Below are positions 34,240 through 45,200 of a stretch of 64,000 nt of DNA, piece after piece. Below the pieces are notes generated by a model. The model was not told the DNA's origin. It did not search any database and was given only the letters and a program-made list of their open reading frames with translations. How positions within the stretch are numbered: position 1 is the stretch's first letter; each line of letters starts with the position of its first letter. A program made the position numbers and the translations under genes. Source of the DNA: Limnomonas spitsbergensis (lineage: Eukaryota; Chlorophyta; Chlorophyceae; Chlamydomonadales); assembly GCA_037349105.1 (NCBI GenBank), contig JAYJMM010000114.1, positions 3,835,501 through 3,899,500 of the forward strand. Reading direction: 5' to 3'.

Positions 34240-35601
34240 GGAGACCCGCTGTCCCCTCTATTGTTTGACCTGTTTATCGACCGTTTCGAGAAGTTTGTCG
34301 CAAGTGAGTGCCCTGATATTGGCGCCCGTCTTTCACATGCTTTGGCCAGAGTTTTACTTTATGCTGACGATCTGGTGTTACTCGCTGAATCGCCGGATGA
34401 TCTGCAAAAACTCATTGATGCTCTCTATATTTTGTGTCGCCACAATGCCTTGACAGTCAATATAAAATAATCTGAAGCAGTTTTTTTTAACCAGAAATAT
34501 TGCCGTCATTTGGCATCTCTGTCTTATGACGGAAGCGTTCTTGACATTAAGCCCTTTTTCATCTACTTGGGGATGTTATTTGACGAGGCAGAGGGTGTGA
34601 AGGGAGCAGGTAGACGTAGTGTCAACAAGGGGAGGGCAGCTTTGTATGCCATGGTCCGGAGATGTCATGAGCTTGACATGCACAATGTTCACATAAAATG
34701 TCATATTTTTTACTCTTTGGTGAAGCCTATTCTGTTTTATGGGTGTGAAATTTGGGGACCAGGTCTCCTTGCGGAAGGAGTCGGTTTGACAGATACTGGT
34801 TTCTCCAGAGATTTTGAGGTAATTCACAAGGGTTTCCTTAGGCAATGTCTGGGTCTTTGCAAGTATGTGGCCGAGTATGTTCTCATGAGTGAACTGCACC
34901 GTGAACCCCTTATTCTAAGTCTTTTTCAGCAGACCCTGTGTTTCTGGAATATAATTAATCTGAGGCCTGACGATGACCTTGTGAAAATGGCTATGCAGGA
35001 AAGTTGTGATTTGGCGAAGGCTGGCACTTCACGTTGTTGGGCTGGTTTTCTGTCTACGATATTGATGACTCTGGGTATTGATTTATTGACTGCTTCAGCC
35101 AATACCTATTTGGATGTCGAGGTCATTGTGAATTCAGCTAGGGATCAGTGGCTTTCCAAAATTTCCAGGGATATTCCACGTACGGCCCTGTCAGTGCGTG
35201 CTACTCCGACTCAGAACGTTCGGGGTTCAAGTTGTTTACGTTCTCTAAGTGGTTCCAAATTAAGCGTGATGTGAAGGAGACTTTCTGGTACAATTTGAGT
35301 AAGCCTAATATTATTTTCGCTGTAGCCCGGTATCGGATGGGGTCGCATTGGCTGAATGTTGAGACAGAGCGCTTTGAGAAACCTTGTGTGCCTCGTAGCG
35401 AGAGGATTTGTAGATGTTGCGATCTTAAATGTCGGGAGGATGAGCTTAACATGATTTACTGCCCGTTCTACGCAGACCTTCGTTTTCAATTTAACCTTAC
35501 TTTCCAAAATTTTCCTAGAGGACGAGGATGAGGCCATGAAACGATACGCAAATGGACTGTGGGGCAAACTAAATGCAGCGGATTCTGCATATGTGTTGTG
35601 A
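34225..35601 (+). pseudogene. LINE reverse transcriptase, C-terminal half
   Basis: It starts at the block GVKQGDPLSPLLFDLFIDRF, then has LLYADDLVLLAESPDDLQ, an in-frame UAA at about 34468, IYLGMLFDEAEG, the thumb and connection (KPILFYGCEIWGPG, FLRQCLGLCKY), then a frameshift near 35150-35270 into a frame with RYRMGSHWLNVETERF and a cysteine cluster (CRCCDLKCREDELNMIYCPF). A second shift near 35520 leads to the end EDEAMKRYANGLWGKLNAAD. The 5' half is absent and the start abuts the head of the minus-strand LINE. Confidence 0.8.
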
Positions 35602-36302
35602 AGAAATTTGGTTCTTTTATCTTTCAGTGTATGATGAAAAGAGATAATCATCTCAAAACTTTGCCAGATTTCCTGCCTCCCCCCTAATTCTCTAGGCGGT
35701 GCTCAATCGAACTCTTTTGCACCCACGTCATGTTTTATGGCTGGGGCTTATCTTCACTATGGGGTTCATTCCCGCGCCACTATCGTTGTTGTGTGCTAGT
35801 TGCTTGCCCAGGGGGGTCACTGGTTTTCGCTTTCTGTCCTAGTGTATCAAGTGCCTGTACCAGTTTGCGGGCACATGTCCCATACGTCAATTGTGATGCT
35901 CTGCTGGACTGTAAAAACTTCACAACTTCACAGTCATAAAATGTTAAGAACGGTGCATACCCAGTTATGAAGCGTGACGCACGATATTCAGGTGACCACT
36001 TCCTTTGTGCTTCTTTCAGCCCGTCCGATTAATTGATCGCCCACAAAGCCGAGCTTTTTCAGCACAGCCCAGAGATGCAACTTCATCATTTACTTCACCT
36101 GTCAGGTTGAGAGTGAACTGCTCCAGGTTTAAATGATCCTGGCTGTGCACGGTAGCTGAACTTGAGCTTGCTCATCCCCTGCCAGCCCCACACGACCAAG
36201 AGTCACCAAGAGTAGGGTCTTGCGGGTATGCACCGTTCTAAGTATTGCAGGTGGTCCTGTCAAGTGTTGACTTATTCAAACCCAGATAGGCCGAGCCTTC
36301 GT
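35602..36302. other. No gene; probable LINE 3' flank
   Basis: Sequence after the plus-strand LINE. A weak trace of the LINE-tail repeat (AAGCCGAGCTTTTTCAGCAC, CCCAGAGATG) is at 36045-36095 in plus orientation, which could be the end of that element. Nothing else is recognisable. Confidence 0.35.
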
Positions 36303-36640
36303 GTGCATGGCCCAAAGGTCAATGACGTCACCTCTGGGCCCGCTCAAAGCTCGGCCGCGTGGGCGCCCAACTGTTCAGAAGGGAGAAAAGAAGACACTAA
36401 AAGGAAGAGGGGAGGACAGGAACAAAAGGAGAGGCCGGGAAGGCAGCGAAGACCAAGTCTGACACCTGAGTTCCACTAGAGACTAGCCCTCAACAAAGCC
36501 TCTGAGAAAAGAAAATTCCACAAAGCAAGCGTATCCCACCCCTGCTTGGCCGCCCCACTGATCAAGGGAGAACAGAGGAAACTAAAAAGGGGCAAACAAC
36601 AACAAAAAGAAAGGACCAAAAGGGAAAGGCAGACGACACC
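36303..36640 (-). repeat. LINE 3' end and tail, copy F, partly duplicated
   Basis: Read on the minus strand, this holds two successive copies of the LINE C-terminal and 3' region (landmarks ACCCCTGC on the plus strand, CCTCAACAA, GACTAGCCCTC), then the tail blocks CAGTTGGGCGCCC, GCGGCCGAGC, GGGCCCAGAGGTG, GTCATTGAC, ending near 36310. Adjacency to the coding end at 36.65 kb is the main evidence that the dispersed motif is a LINE tail. Confidence 0.65.
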
Positions 36641-38344
36641 GGCGCCTCAGAATCCCTGGAGACTAACCCTCAACAATGCACACAGCACAGTCCACAAAAG
36701 CAAGTGCATCCCACCCCTGCTCAGCCTGGTACAGCTGGTGGAAGTTAGTGGCAGCGCCCAGAGGACCTGCCCACCCCGCTCCCGTAACTGCTCCCTGGCA
36801 CTAGGGCACTGGAAGCACACATGTAGCGCATCCTCCACCTGCTCGCTATCCTCCCGTGCCCAACACCGCTGGCAGCAACGTGCCTCTCGCCGCTGACCGT
36901 TGCGCCGTCCTCTGGTATCAGCCGTGCTGATCGCGCCGAGCCGCAGTCGCAAATTTATGCGCACGCAAGCACACTCCCTTTGGCTAGTGCGGCTCTTGGC
37001 TTCCGCCAGCACGGCACCCGCCGTGGACTGGAATCAGGCGCGGTAGGTCGCCGCAGATCTGTGCTCGGTGGTAGGGTCCCTGACTCCCTGGGGTCCCCAC
37101 CGCCGCTTGCGTCCAGCCGTGCTTGCTCGTAGGCTGCGTCAACGAGTGCCAACACCTCTGTGACGTGTAGGCGCTGTAGGGCAGCTGCTGCCTCGTACAA
37201 GTTGGGGGTGGCTGTCCCCCGCTCCAGCTCCTCTAATGCACCGAGCAGATCAGAGCACCAGGTGCGGCTGCCAGTGCCCTGGCTGACTGCAAGCTGCATA
37301 TCTGCTGCCATGGCTTGAGCCATGAGAGGGCTGTATTGCTGTGCCGCCGGTGCCACCGCTGCATTGTAGAAGCGGAGGATATGGGTCCACCAGTCTCGCT
37401 GTAGTGGCTGGAGCTGCAGCTCTCTTAAGACTCCCCAACTGGCGGCTGATGCAGGTAGCCCCGCAGCCTGGCGTAGGTGCTGAAGCAAGCTGGACTACAT
37501 TTTGCTGGAGAGGCATTGCCGCGGCCGAAGGTGGCTGGTGGCCCACACCACATCGCCGTAGTTGGCTGCAGGCGCTGCGCACACAGCTGCCAACCTGATG
37601 CGGGTTGGAAGATGGCGCATGAGGCCCACCTTGGCTGCCAAGCGGCAGACACGGTGCAGCGCGGCAGCCAAAGGCGCCTCTCTACCTTCCGTGGCCCTCC
37701 TCAGGCCGCCGCTTTCGTGCTGAGTGATGCCCAAGAAGTTGACTTCTGGGACACGCTTCAACATGGCACGGTAAGGGCCGTAAACGCAAACATGGGCTGG
37801 CTGTCGGCGCTGCGCTGCTAAGCGGCTGCCAAACTCCATGATCGCTGTCTTACTGACATTGACCTGAAGCTGTTTATGTGACGCATACTCATGCAAGGCA
37901 TCAAGCATGCGTTGCAGCCCTGCTGGGGTGCGGGCTAACAGGGAAAGATCGTCCGCTTACTGCAGGCAGCGTAGCTGTTGCCCTACCTGCAGCTCACTGC
38001 CCTCTGCCGGCCACTTGACTGCGAGCATGGCTGGCAGGTCACTGGGGTTAAGGCTACAGAGCAGGGGGCTAAGGGGGCAGCCCTGCTTGATGCCTCTGGT
38101 GTATGGCACAGTACCAGTGCGCCTGTGGTCGTCAGTGAGCGTGTAAACTGCACCGCGCATAAACCGCTTGCACCTCGCGTAACTGGCATACAGGCATGTG
38201 AAGTTGGTCGCATAAATGCCGCCACAGCTGCTCCTGGGGCACGCTGTCATAGGACTTTGTGAAGTCCACAAATGCTACATACACTTTTCTTTCCCACCGT
38301 ACATGTCGAGTCATCAGAGAGAGCGGCCTGTGTGTCATGGCCAC
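36641..38344 (-). pseudogene. Third LINE: reverse transcriptase and C-terminal zinc motif, decayed
   Basis: On the minus strand: VYVAFVDFTKSYDSVPQEQL, a frameshift at about 38200, GIKQGCPLSPLLCSLN, then UAA exactly where the tyrosine of the YADD box belongs, followed by ADDLSLLARTPAGLQ, NVSKTAIMEFG, VNFLGITQHESGG, a UAG at about 37491, a leucine-rich connection region, another frameshift near 37000 and a zinc-binding end (CCQRCWAREDSEQVEDALHV then CFQCP). The upstream RT fingers and any endonuclease are missing. The GC-rich codon use differs from the LINE at 29-34 kb, pointing to a separate family. Confidence 0.8.
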
Positions 38345-38444
38345 TTGTCCCGTGCTGGAGGTCCTCCAGACTTCCTACACTTTTTGGTGTGGTATTTTCC
38401 TTTCCTTTCTCCTGTAGCCTTTGGTTTCTTTTCCTCCCGACCAG

Positions 38445-38512
38445 ACAGTCGGGCGCCCAAGCGGCCGAGCCTTTTCGGCATGGCCTAGAGGTGTTATGTC
38501 ATTGACATGTAG
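38445..38512 (+). repeat. Dispersed LINE-tail repeat, copy G
   Basis: CAGTCGGGCGCCCAAGCGGC, CGAGCC, GGCATGGCCTAGAGGTG and ATGTCATTGACATGT in order on the plus strand. It lies about 100 bp upstream of the truncated minus-strand LINE, in the opposite orientation to copy F, so the third LINE is bracketed by inverted tails. Confidence 0.7.
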
Positions 38513-39059
38513 AGTCGTGTTTCAAGACAACAGGAGGCCTATCATGATTTTTCAAACAAGATAGGGAACAAGCTACTAGCCAACTATGGAGTTCGGAAAA
38601 AGTTCCAGCCAACCGAGGAGCCCCGCCTGGGGACAGCTCCTGGCTAACATTCAAAGAGGCAAAAAAGCGGAAGGAACTAACACATGTCAAAAAGCTATGG
38701 CATCCGAACACAAAATCATCGGAGCAGGGGGGGTGGGTGGGTGGTAATTTTCAAAACATACCATCTGGCCCCTTTTTGTACACTCAGAGCACTCCTTCCA
38801 GGCGGCTGACGAACCCTGTCATCACGGGCTGCAAAATTGAGCTGCAAAAGCGAACATGGACAGCCGACGGACCTCAAGCCAAGGAAACGGCTCTATGGTT
38901 ACTTTCAAAAGCCCAGTCCAATCGGATCCACTGCAGCTGCTCATCAGCTTCCTCTCAAGCAGGGGTCAAGCCAGGCATCCCACAGGTGCCTCTCTCAAAT
39001 GCCCTGATTCGATCAATGCTCTTCACACTAGAAGTCCTCTATCCGGGCTACAGGATCCA
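38513..39059. other. No gene seen
   Basis: Sequence between the LINE-tail copy and the degenerate copies downstream of the dehydrogenase stop codon. A 9-bp run of GGTGGGTGG-type repeats at 38730 is the only feature noted. Confidence 0.35.
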
Positions 39060-39247
39060 ACCTAGCCTACTGCCCGAGGCGCAGTCCACTGCTTGGGCAC
39101 CCAGCACACCACTCGGGCTCGGCCCACCACTGCCATGCCCACTGCAGGGAAAGCCCACCGCTGAGGCGCAGCGTACTGCTCAAGCGCAGCGTACGTCTCC
39201 GAGGCTTAGACCACCGCTGGGGTGCAGCCCACCATGTGAGACGCAGT
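39060..39247. repeat. Degenerate copies of the dehydrogenase 3' coding end
   Basis: The sequence around the stop codon at 39248 (CGCAGTCTACTGCTTGGGCA on the plus strand) has a near copy at about 39081 (CGCAGTCCACTGCTTGGGCA), in which the stop triplet is changed to TGG, and weaker copies near 39150-39200. Confidence 0.6.
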
Positions 39248-42200
39248 CTACTGCTTGGGCACAGCCTGCTTCTTGGCCTTGGTGGCCTCGTCGACAAGGT
39301 AGACCAGGCCGCGGAAGTTGATGCCGCTGTGGTTGGACAGAGACATCTCGCAGGTACGGCTGGTGGAGTAGCCATCTGCGAGGGGCAGTTGAAACAGGGT
39401 GGGTTGGGCTACACAGACATGAAAGGAATGCTCATAGCAGGGGGCGGTGCACAGGACTACATCTTGCCTTGGGAAGTCCTGAGGAAGCTACAGATCCAAC
39501 CTTAACAGCAAGGTTGGTAGCGCCATGTGCTTCGTTTGTACAACGCAACAGTGACATAAATAAATGGCCTCACCACTAGCATGCACCAGCAGCATGCACC
39601 ACTAGCATGCACCACCAGCATGCACCACCAGCATGCACCTACAGCTGTTCAGTGCAGACTCCATGACCTCGAAATAAACGGCACGTGCTAGTTCCCGGGC
39701 AGGGGCAATCCTGCTCCACAGTCCTCGGTAAGGTCAAGATGCCGGAGGCGTCATGCGACCATGCTTGAAGGCACTGTGCAGATCTTTCAACCCTTCACTA
39801 CCCTTCCCTCCATTCAGATCCAACCCATCATTTGACACAGGTACACTAGGGTCACAGGCAGGGCCAGCTGCCAGCGTCATATACTCATATGCTACCATGC
39901 TGAAAGGCAACATGCACAATCCTCCTGTCACCAACCCTTCAGATCCAACCAGTCAACAGGCTCGGGTGTTCCAGGGTAAGGGTTCAAGGTTTTGAGTTTT
40001 TAGGGGGACAGGCAGTCAGATCTTAGCCGCTTGGTGTCCAGCCTCATCGTCAGGAAAGTAACACAACATATATATCAGAGAGGACCAGCTGTGCCTGCTT
40101 ATCAATGCCTACTCCTTGATGCCTGATGGTCAGTGATGGTCACTGCCTGATAATTCATCACCTTCTGACATTAATGAATGGTATCCACTGCCTGGTAATT
40201 ATGCATGATCATAGATGTCTTAAATGCCTGATCATTTCCCCATCCAGCTGCGCCTGATACTTCCTGCCCGCTAATGACTATTAATTTATGCTTGTTAATT
40301 CAAGATATTGTCCAGCCGCGCACGCTCACCCTTGCAGTCCTTGGGCAGGTTGAGGTGCTGCAGGGAGCCGGCAGTCAGCTCGGGGAAGCGCATGCCGCGG
40401 TCGCCAGCCATGCCGCAGCAGGGGATGCCCGATGGCACAACCTAAAAAGCAAGGGGACAGGCAGTGGATGAGATCAAACAGGCATGGGGACAGGCAGTGG
40501 ATGAGATCAGATAAGCATGGGGACAGGCAGTGGATGAGATCAAACAGGCATAAGCGTGGGTAGAGTATGATGTGACGCGGTCATGGGCAAAGGCTCATGG
40601 TGCCCATGCTGAGTGGGGTGTGGAATTTGGCCAACGGGGGACCGCCCTTGGATTTTTGCACACAGTTTGTAGTACACCAACGAGGGGTGAGATGCTGATC
40701 GTCTTTCAACACCTGCATGTTCCTATTTAGTGAGGCCTCCATGTTCCTATCAAGTGAGGCCCTTCCCTCCTGCAAACGATGTGCATACACTGGTGGCCAT
40801 ATGTCTCCCCTCCCCCCCCCATGCAAGACGCTTATCTCTGTTCATTCCCCTCCCCTTTTCTTAAGAAGCAATACCTTCCACTCCTGCACATTTAGGGCCA
40901 CAGCCAACGGAGGCCACGTCTCCTGCTGATTCGCCGTATGATGATAGCATCGACATGTAATTTGCAGGTCCTCCCTTTTCCTGAGTACTTCCATGTTTGA
41001 CCTCTGTCATGGTCAGGGATCTTAACAACAACTGCGTGACTAGTTGTTACCTATTTCCACACCTTTCTACATCTTTACCCACCTCATGTGAGTCTGTGCA
41101 TGTGGAAAGATGTGGCAATAATTGAACCTGCCACACCATCCTCTCTCCCCCCTGTCTAGATCATCAGGCTCCATATTCTTGCCCCCCTCACTAAGGAGGG
41201 TGGCATGGCTGCACCATGGTCCTGGCCTTGCATGGTGGCTGGAAAAGAGCTTTCGCCAATCCCCTACCAGCCCCACGCGGCGGAGTATACAGCAGTGTCC
41301 AGCGGGTATGCCCCTGTTCTGTACCCACCTCGTGGGAGCAAAGGCCGGCCAACTTGGAGAAGGACTCCTCGATGCCCATCTTCTTGGACGAGCAAGGCAC
41401 GTGCACCGCAACGACATCGCGCACCTTGGTGAACTCCAGCTTGTCCACCAAGAAGTGCCTACGGACAGGTTTCAAAATACAAATTCACATGCATGTTCAC
41501 ACCAGGGATATCTGTGCGCTAGTTTTTACATGACCTGCACCCGGGCCTGCCGTGACAAGTGTGATACATGCCGATCAGCAGGGTAAATTGACAAATAGTT
41601 CCTCAACCCTTCACCCTTAACAGACTTTGCCTAGATAAGGGTCCCCGGAGTGGCTCCTTGATATTGGGTTCCACAGTGCCAACCGAGTGACATCTGACAA
41701 CAGGTATCATTTTGGCATCACGAAAAACTGCAATCAGGGACGTCATTAGGGCAGCAAAATGGTTGAGCCCAATTATCGTCTCTCCCCTTTTGAACCCACC
41801 TGATGAACTCCACTGGCTCGTAGAGCGCAAACCTTAGCTGCGGCTCTGAGATCTGGCTCTTGATCTGGCTGAGGCAGGGCGAGGTGTCCACCACAATGGG
41901 CAGCTTACCACCCTCGCTGGCAACCAGCAGCTCACGCTCCAGCTCAGCACCCTTGGAGGCGGAGGCATCCTTGAAGCCACGGCTGTGAGGGGAGGGGCAG
42001 GGGACATAGGGTTGAGTCTTTGAGCCCGCAGCTGTGAGGGGGAGGGGGAGGGAAGGGGCAGGGCATAGAAAAAGAAAAGGGAGAACAGGGGGTTGAAAAC
42101 AAATAGTCCTCCAAATTCAGTCACCCCAGCTTATCTGAATTGCCCCCCAACAGCCCACCTGTTGAACATCATCCCGCAGCATAGCGGCATGATGACCTCA

Positions 42201-45200
42201 TAGCCCGCCCAATGCCCCAACCCCCAAATCAGTCACCACAGCTCTTTACTGCTTTGCTTCGCCAGCAGCTCACCTGTTGAACATCATCCCGCAGCACAGC
42301 GAGTCCACGCTCTTGGGGATGATGACCTCATAGCCCGCCTTAGCAAACAGGCTCATCAGCTTCTCGTGCACACTCTCCTTCTCTGTGTCAGAGCCAGAGG
42401 GTCCCATCATGCGGGTCACACAGGTGGGCAGGTACACCACCTGCAATGGCGACAAAAATCCACAGTCAAGAGGGGCTTAGGCAGCAGCAGCAGGCCACAG
42501 CCAGAGGGGTGTTCTCTGCAGCAGCAGGCCACAATGAAGAGAGGGGCTGGCAACAAGAACAATCTGAAGTCAACAACAGCAGGCCACAGTTTGAAAGGCG
42601 TTGTCAGCAGCAGCAGACCACAGTCAAGAGAGGTGCAGTCAAAAGCAGCAGGGTGTGTGGAGTTCAGGTGCAGGTATCTAAAAGCAGGAGTAGTCTGTGG
42701 ATACAGGGTGCTGTCAGCAATAGCAGGCCACAGTCAGGGACTCAGGGGGCCTTCTCAACAGCAGCAGGGTGAGTGGTTACAGTGTGCTGTCCACATCTGT
42801 CTCTGTTCCCTCATGCAACCTGAAGATGATTTTCATGCGCTGCCGGCAGGAAGTCATAAACCTTTCCCAGTTCCGTGAATGCTATGATGGATCAACTGGA
42901 CCAGACAAGGCAGATCAACAGGGCCAGGCGCACCAGCGTTGGGGCATATTTCAGGTAGACTGAACTGCACGCACCAGCAGCTAGATCTCTCTAGGCCCTG
43001 CAGCGCGTATATGGTATTCTAGGTTGACTAAACCACAATACCAGCAGCAAAGTGTAACGAGGCCCTTAAACACTTAGTCTAGGTTTTGACTGAACCGCAC
43101 ACACCAGCAGCGAATCAAACGAAACCATCGATGTGCACACACCTTACGCAGCGCGGCAGCGGGCGACATGGAAGGCACAGTGACTGGTGCCGGGTCTGCG
43201 CGGTTGGGACAAGTAATGGGTCTCAGTGCTGGTTACGTGACAGTCCAAAATTTCAAGTAGGTGGGTCCGCCAAGCGTGTGGTCGTTATGGTACTTGGTTC
43301 ATGCGTATACCTTCACACCCATGCACCCATTCCGCATACCTTCACCCCAATTCCCCTGCAAATTCTCAGCCAACCCCCGGGCCCAGCCCTGACCCTTGAA
43401 CCTCTCTCTACAGAGCGAAGCAAAAGCCCATAATGCACACAGATCCGCTGCCCTCTACTCCCTCCCCTCTCGTGCATCTCACACTCAAGCTATAGCCCTG
43501 TCCCCCTCCTCTTCCGTGCCTCTATCTGTCCCTCTCTCCCCCGTTCCTCTCACACTTCAGTGCAGAAGCGCCCTTGGGCAAGTAGGGGTTCCACTCGGGG
43601 ATGACATGGCCAGAGGCGCGGTTCATCCAGGAGCTGACAAGCTGTCAAGAGCAGTGAGGGGGGGGGGGAGAGAGGTGTTGGAAGAGAACATGAGTCAGAC
43701 CTAAAAGTGAAAATAACTTGATGGAGGAAGTGGTGCAGTTGGGAAGTGGTACGGTCGGGGAAGTGGGCGTGAGTTGGGGCAGTCAGGTGTAAATAACCCT
43801 GAGAAGCGGGCGAGGGGGAGGTGGCGAGGAGAGGAGGTCACAATGGAGGGAGGTGAAGAGAAGAGGGGGTGACGAGCTTGAATCCGAGCGGGAAGATGAA
43901 AATAAGCCAGTTGAGTGTGTGTGCAGGGAAGAGGGCAGGCAGGGGACGTGAGGGCGTTTTGGAGCAGTAGGGTGGAAATAGCCCACAGGAGGTTGTGGGA
44001 AGGAACGCAATAATGCAGACGGGAAATGGAGGGGTGGGGAGGGCGATACCAATACACACTATGACCACAGTCGGATAGGACGTCTACAGGGTACAGGGTA
44101 GGATGTCCATAGTAGTATCTGGAGTCATGTCATGATGTCTAGCGCCAGGGCTTCACACAGCGCGACAGCGGCTCTGTAGCTTCAGGGTGAGGGCTACATG
44201 GTTCAGGGTGGCAGCTTCAGGTTTCAGGCTCGAGGACATTTAACAACGCACCTGCAGCGGCGTCGCGCCAAGCACACGGTGTGCAAAGTGCACGAAGTTC
44301 AGCAGGCGCGGGACGTTGTTGTTGACCAGCGCGAAGTTGTCCGCCAGCCACCTGGCCGTAGCGCTCGAGCGCGGCTGTGCGGCCATCTCCTCAGAGCGGA
44401 TGTGCTTGATCAGGTCGCCCGTGTTGATCTTGACCGGGCACTTCTCCTGGCACATGCCGTCAGCGGCGCAGGTGTCCTGGCCATCGTACTCGTACTTGGT
44501 GGTGATGTCAGAGAGCCTGGGTTGTACAGCAGTTAGGTCAGGGCTCATCAGGTGAGAGAACTAGGTGAATAGGGAGGTGGGGTAACGTTTGAGCATGAGA
44601 GAGTGAGGTAAGTTGTGAGGTGAGAAGGCGACGCAGGTGCCCTGTGCCGTCATGTTTTAGTTTCCATTCTGGCTACACCTTACGCCTCAGCCGCTGGGCT
44701 TAGCTTCCTGAAGCCACACGCCTTGCCCCAGGCGTATCTTGGTTCATCTCAGGTGATATCTGACACCCTGTTCATACCACAGACTAGCCAAGATCATACC
44801 TCCGAGCCAGCTTCATACTCTTGTCCCAGCGCAAGCCCTAGCCTAGCTCGGCTCTCCCTCCCTCCCCCTACACACACTGCCCATCCCTGCTCCCACCTGA
44901 GCTTCTCCGCAGCGGAGGGGCTGGGCAGCTGCTCCAGACGTTTCATCTCGCGAAAGACCGTGATGCGCTGGCGAGGCGTCAGCGTCACATCCTTGGACGG
45001 GCAGTTGCTCTCGCAGAATCCACACTCAATGCACCTGCGTCAGCAAAGGAGGTTGTGGCAGCAACGTCGACATCGAAACTCTCTTCTTGGTCAGCTACTC
45101 TCCCCAAAAGAACACCCAGGAAGTTGCTCTCGCAGAAACCACACTCAAGCCACGGAGGGCGTCAAAAGAGGTTGTTACAACCGCATCAGCATCACATGTT

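Noticed and set aside
43660..44060. Minus-strand frames rich in Pro/Ser (up to 118 codons)
   Set aside because: They lie in a dehydrogenase intron with purine-rich composition and have no conserved motif.
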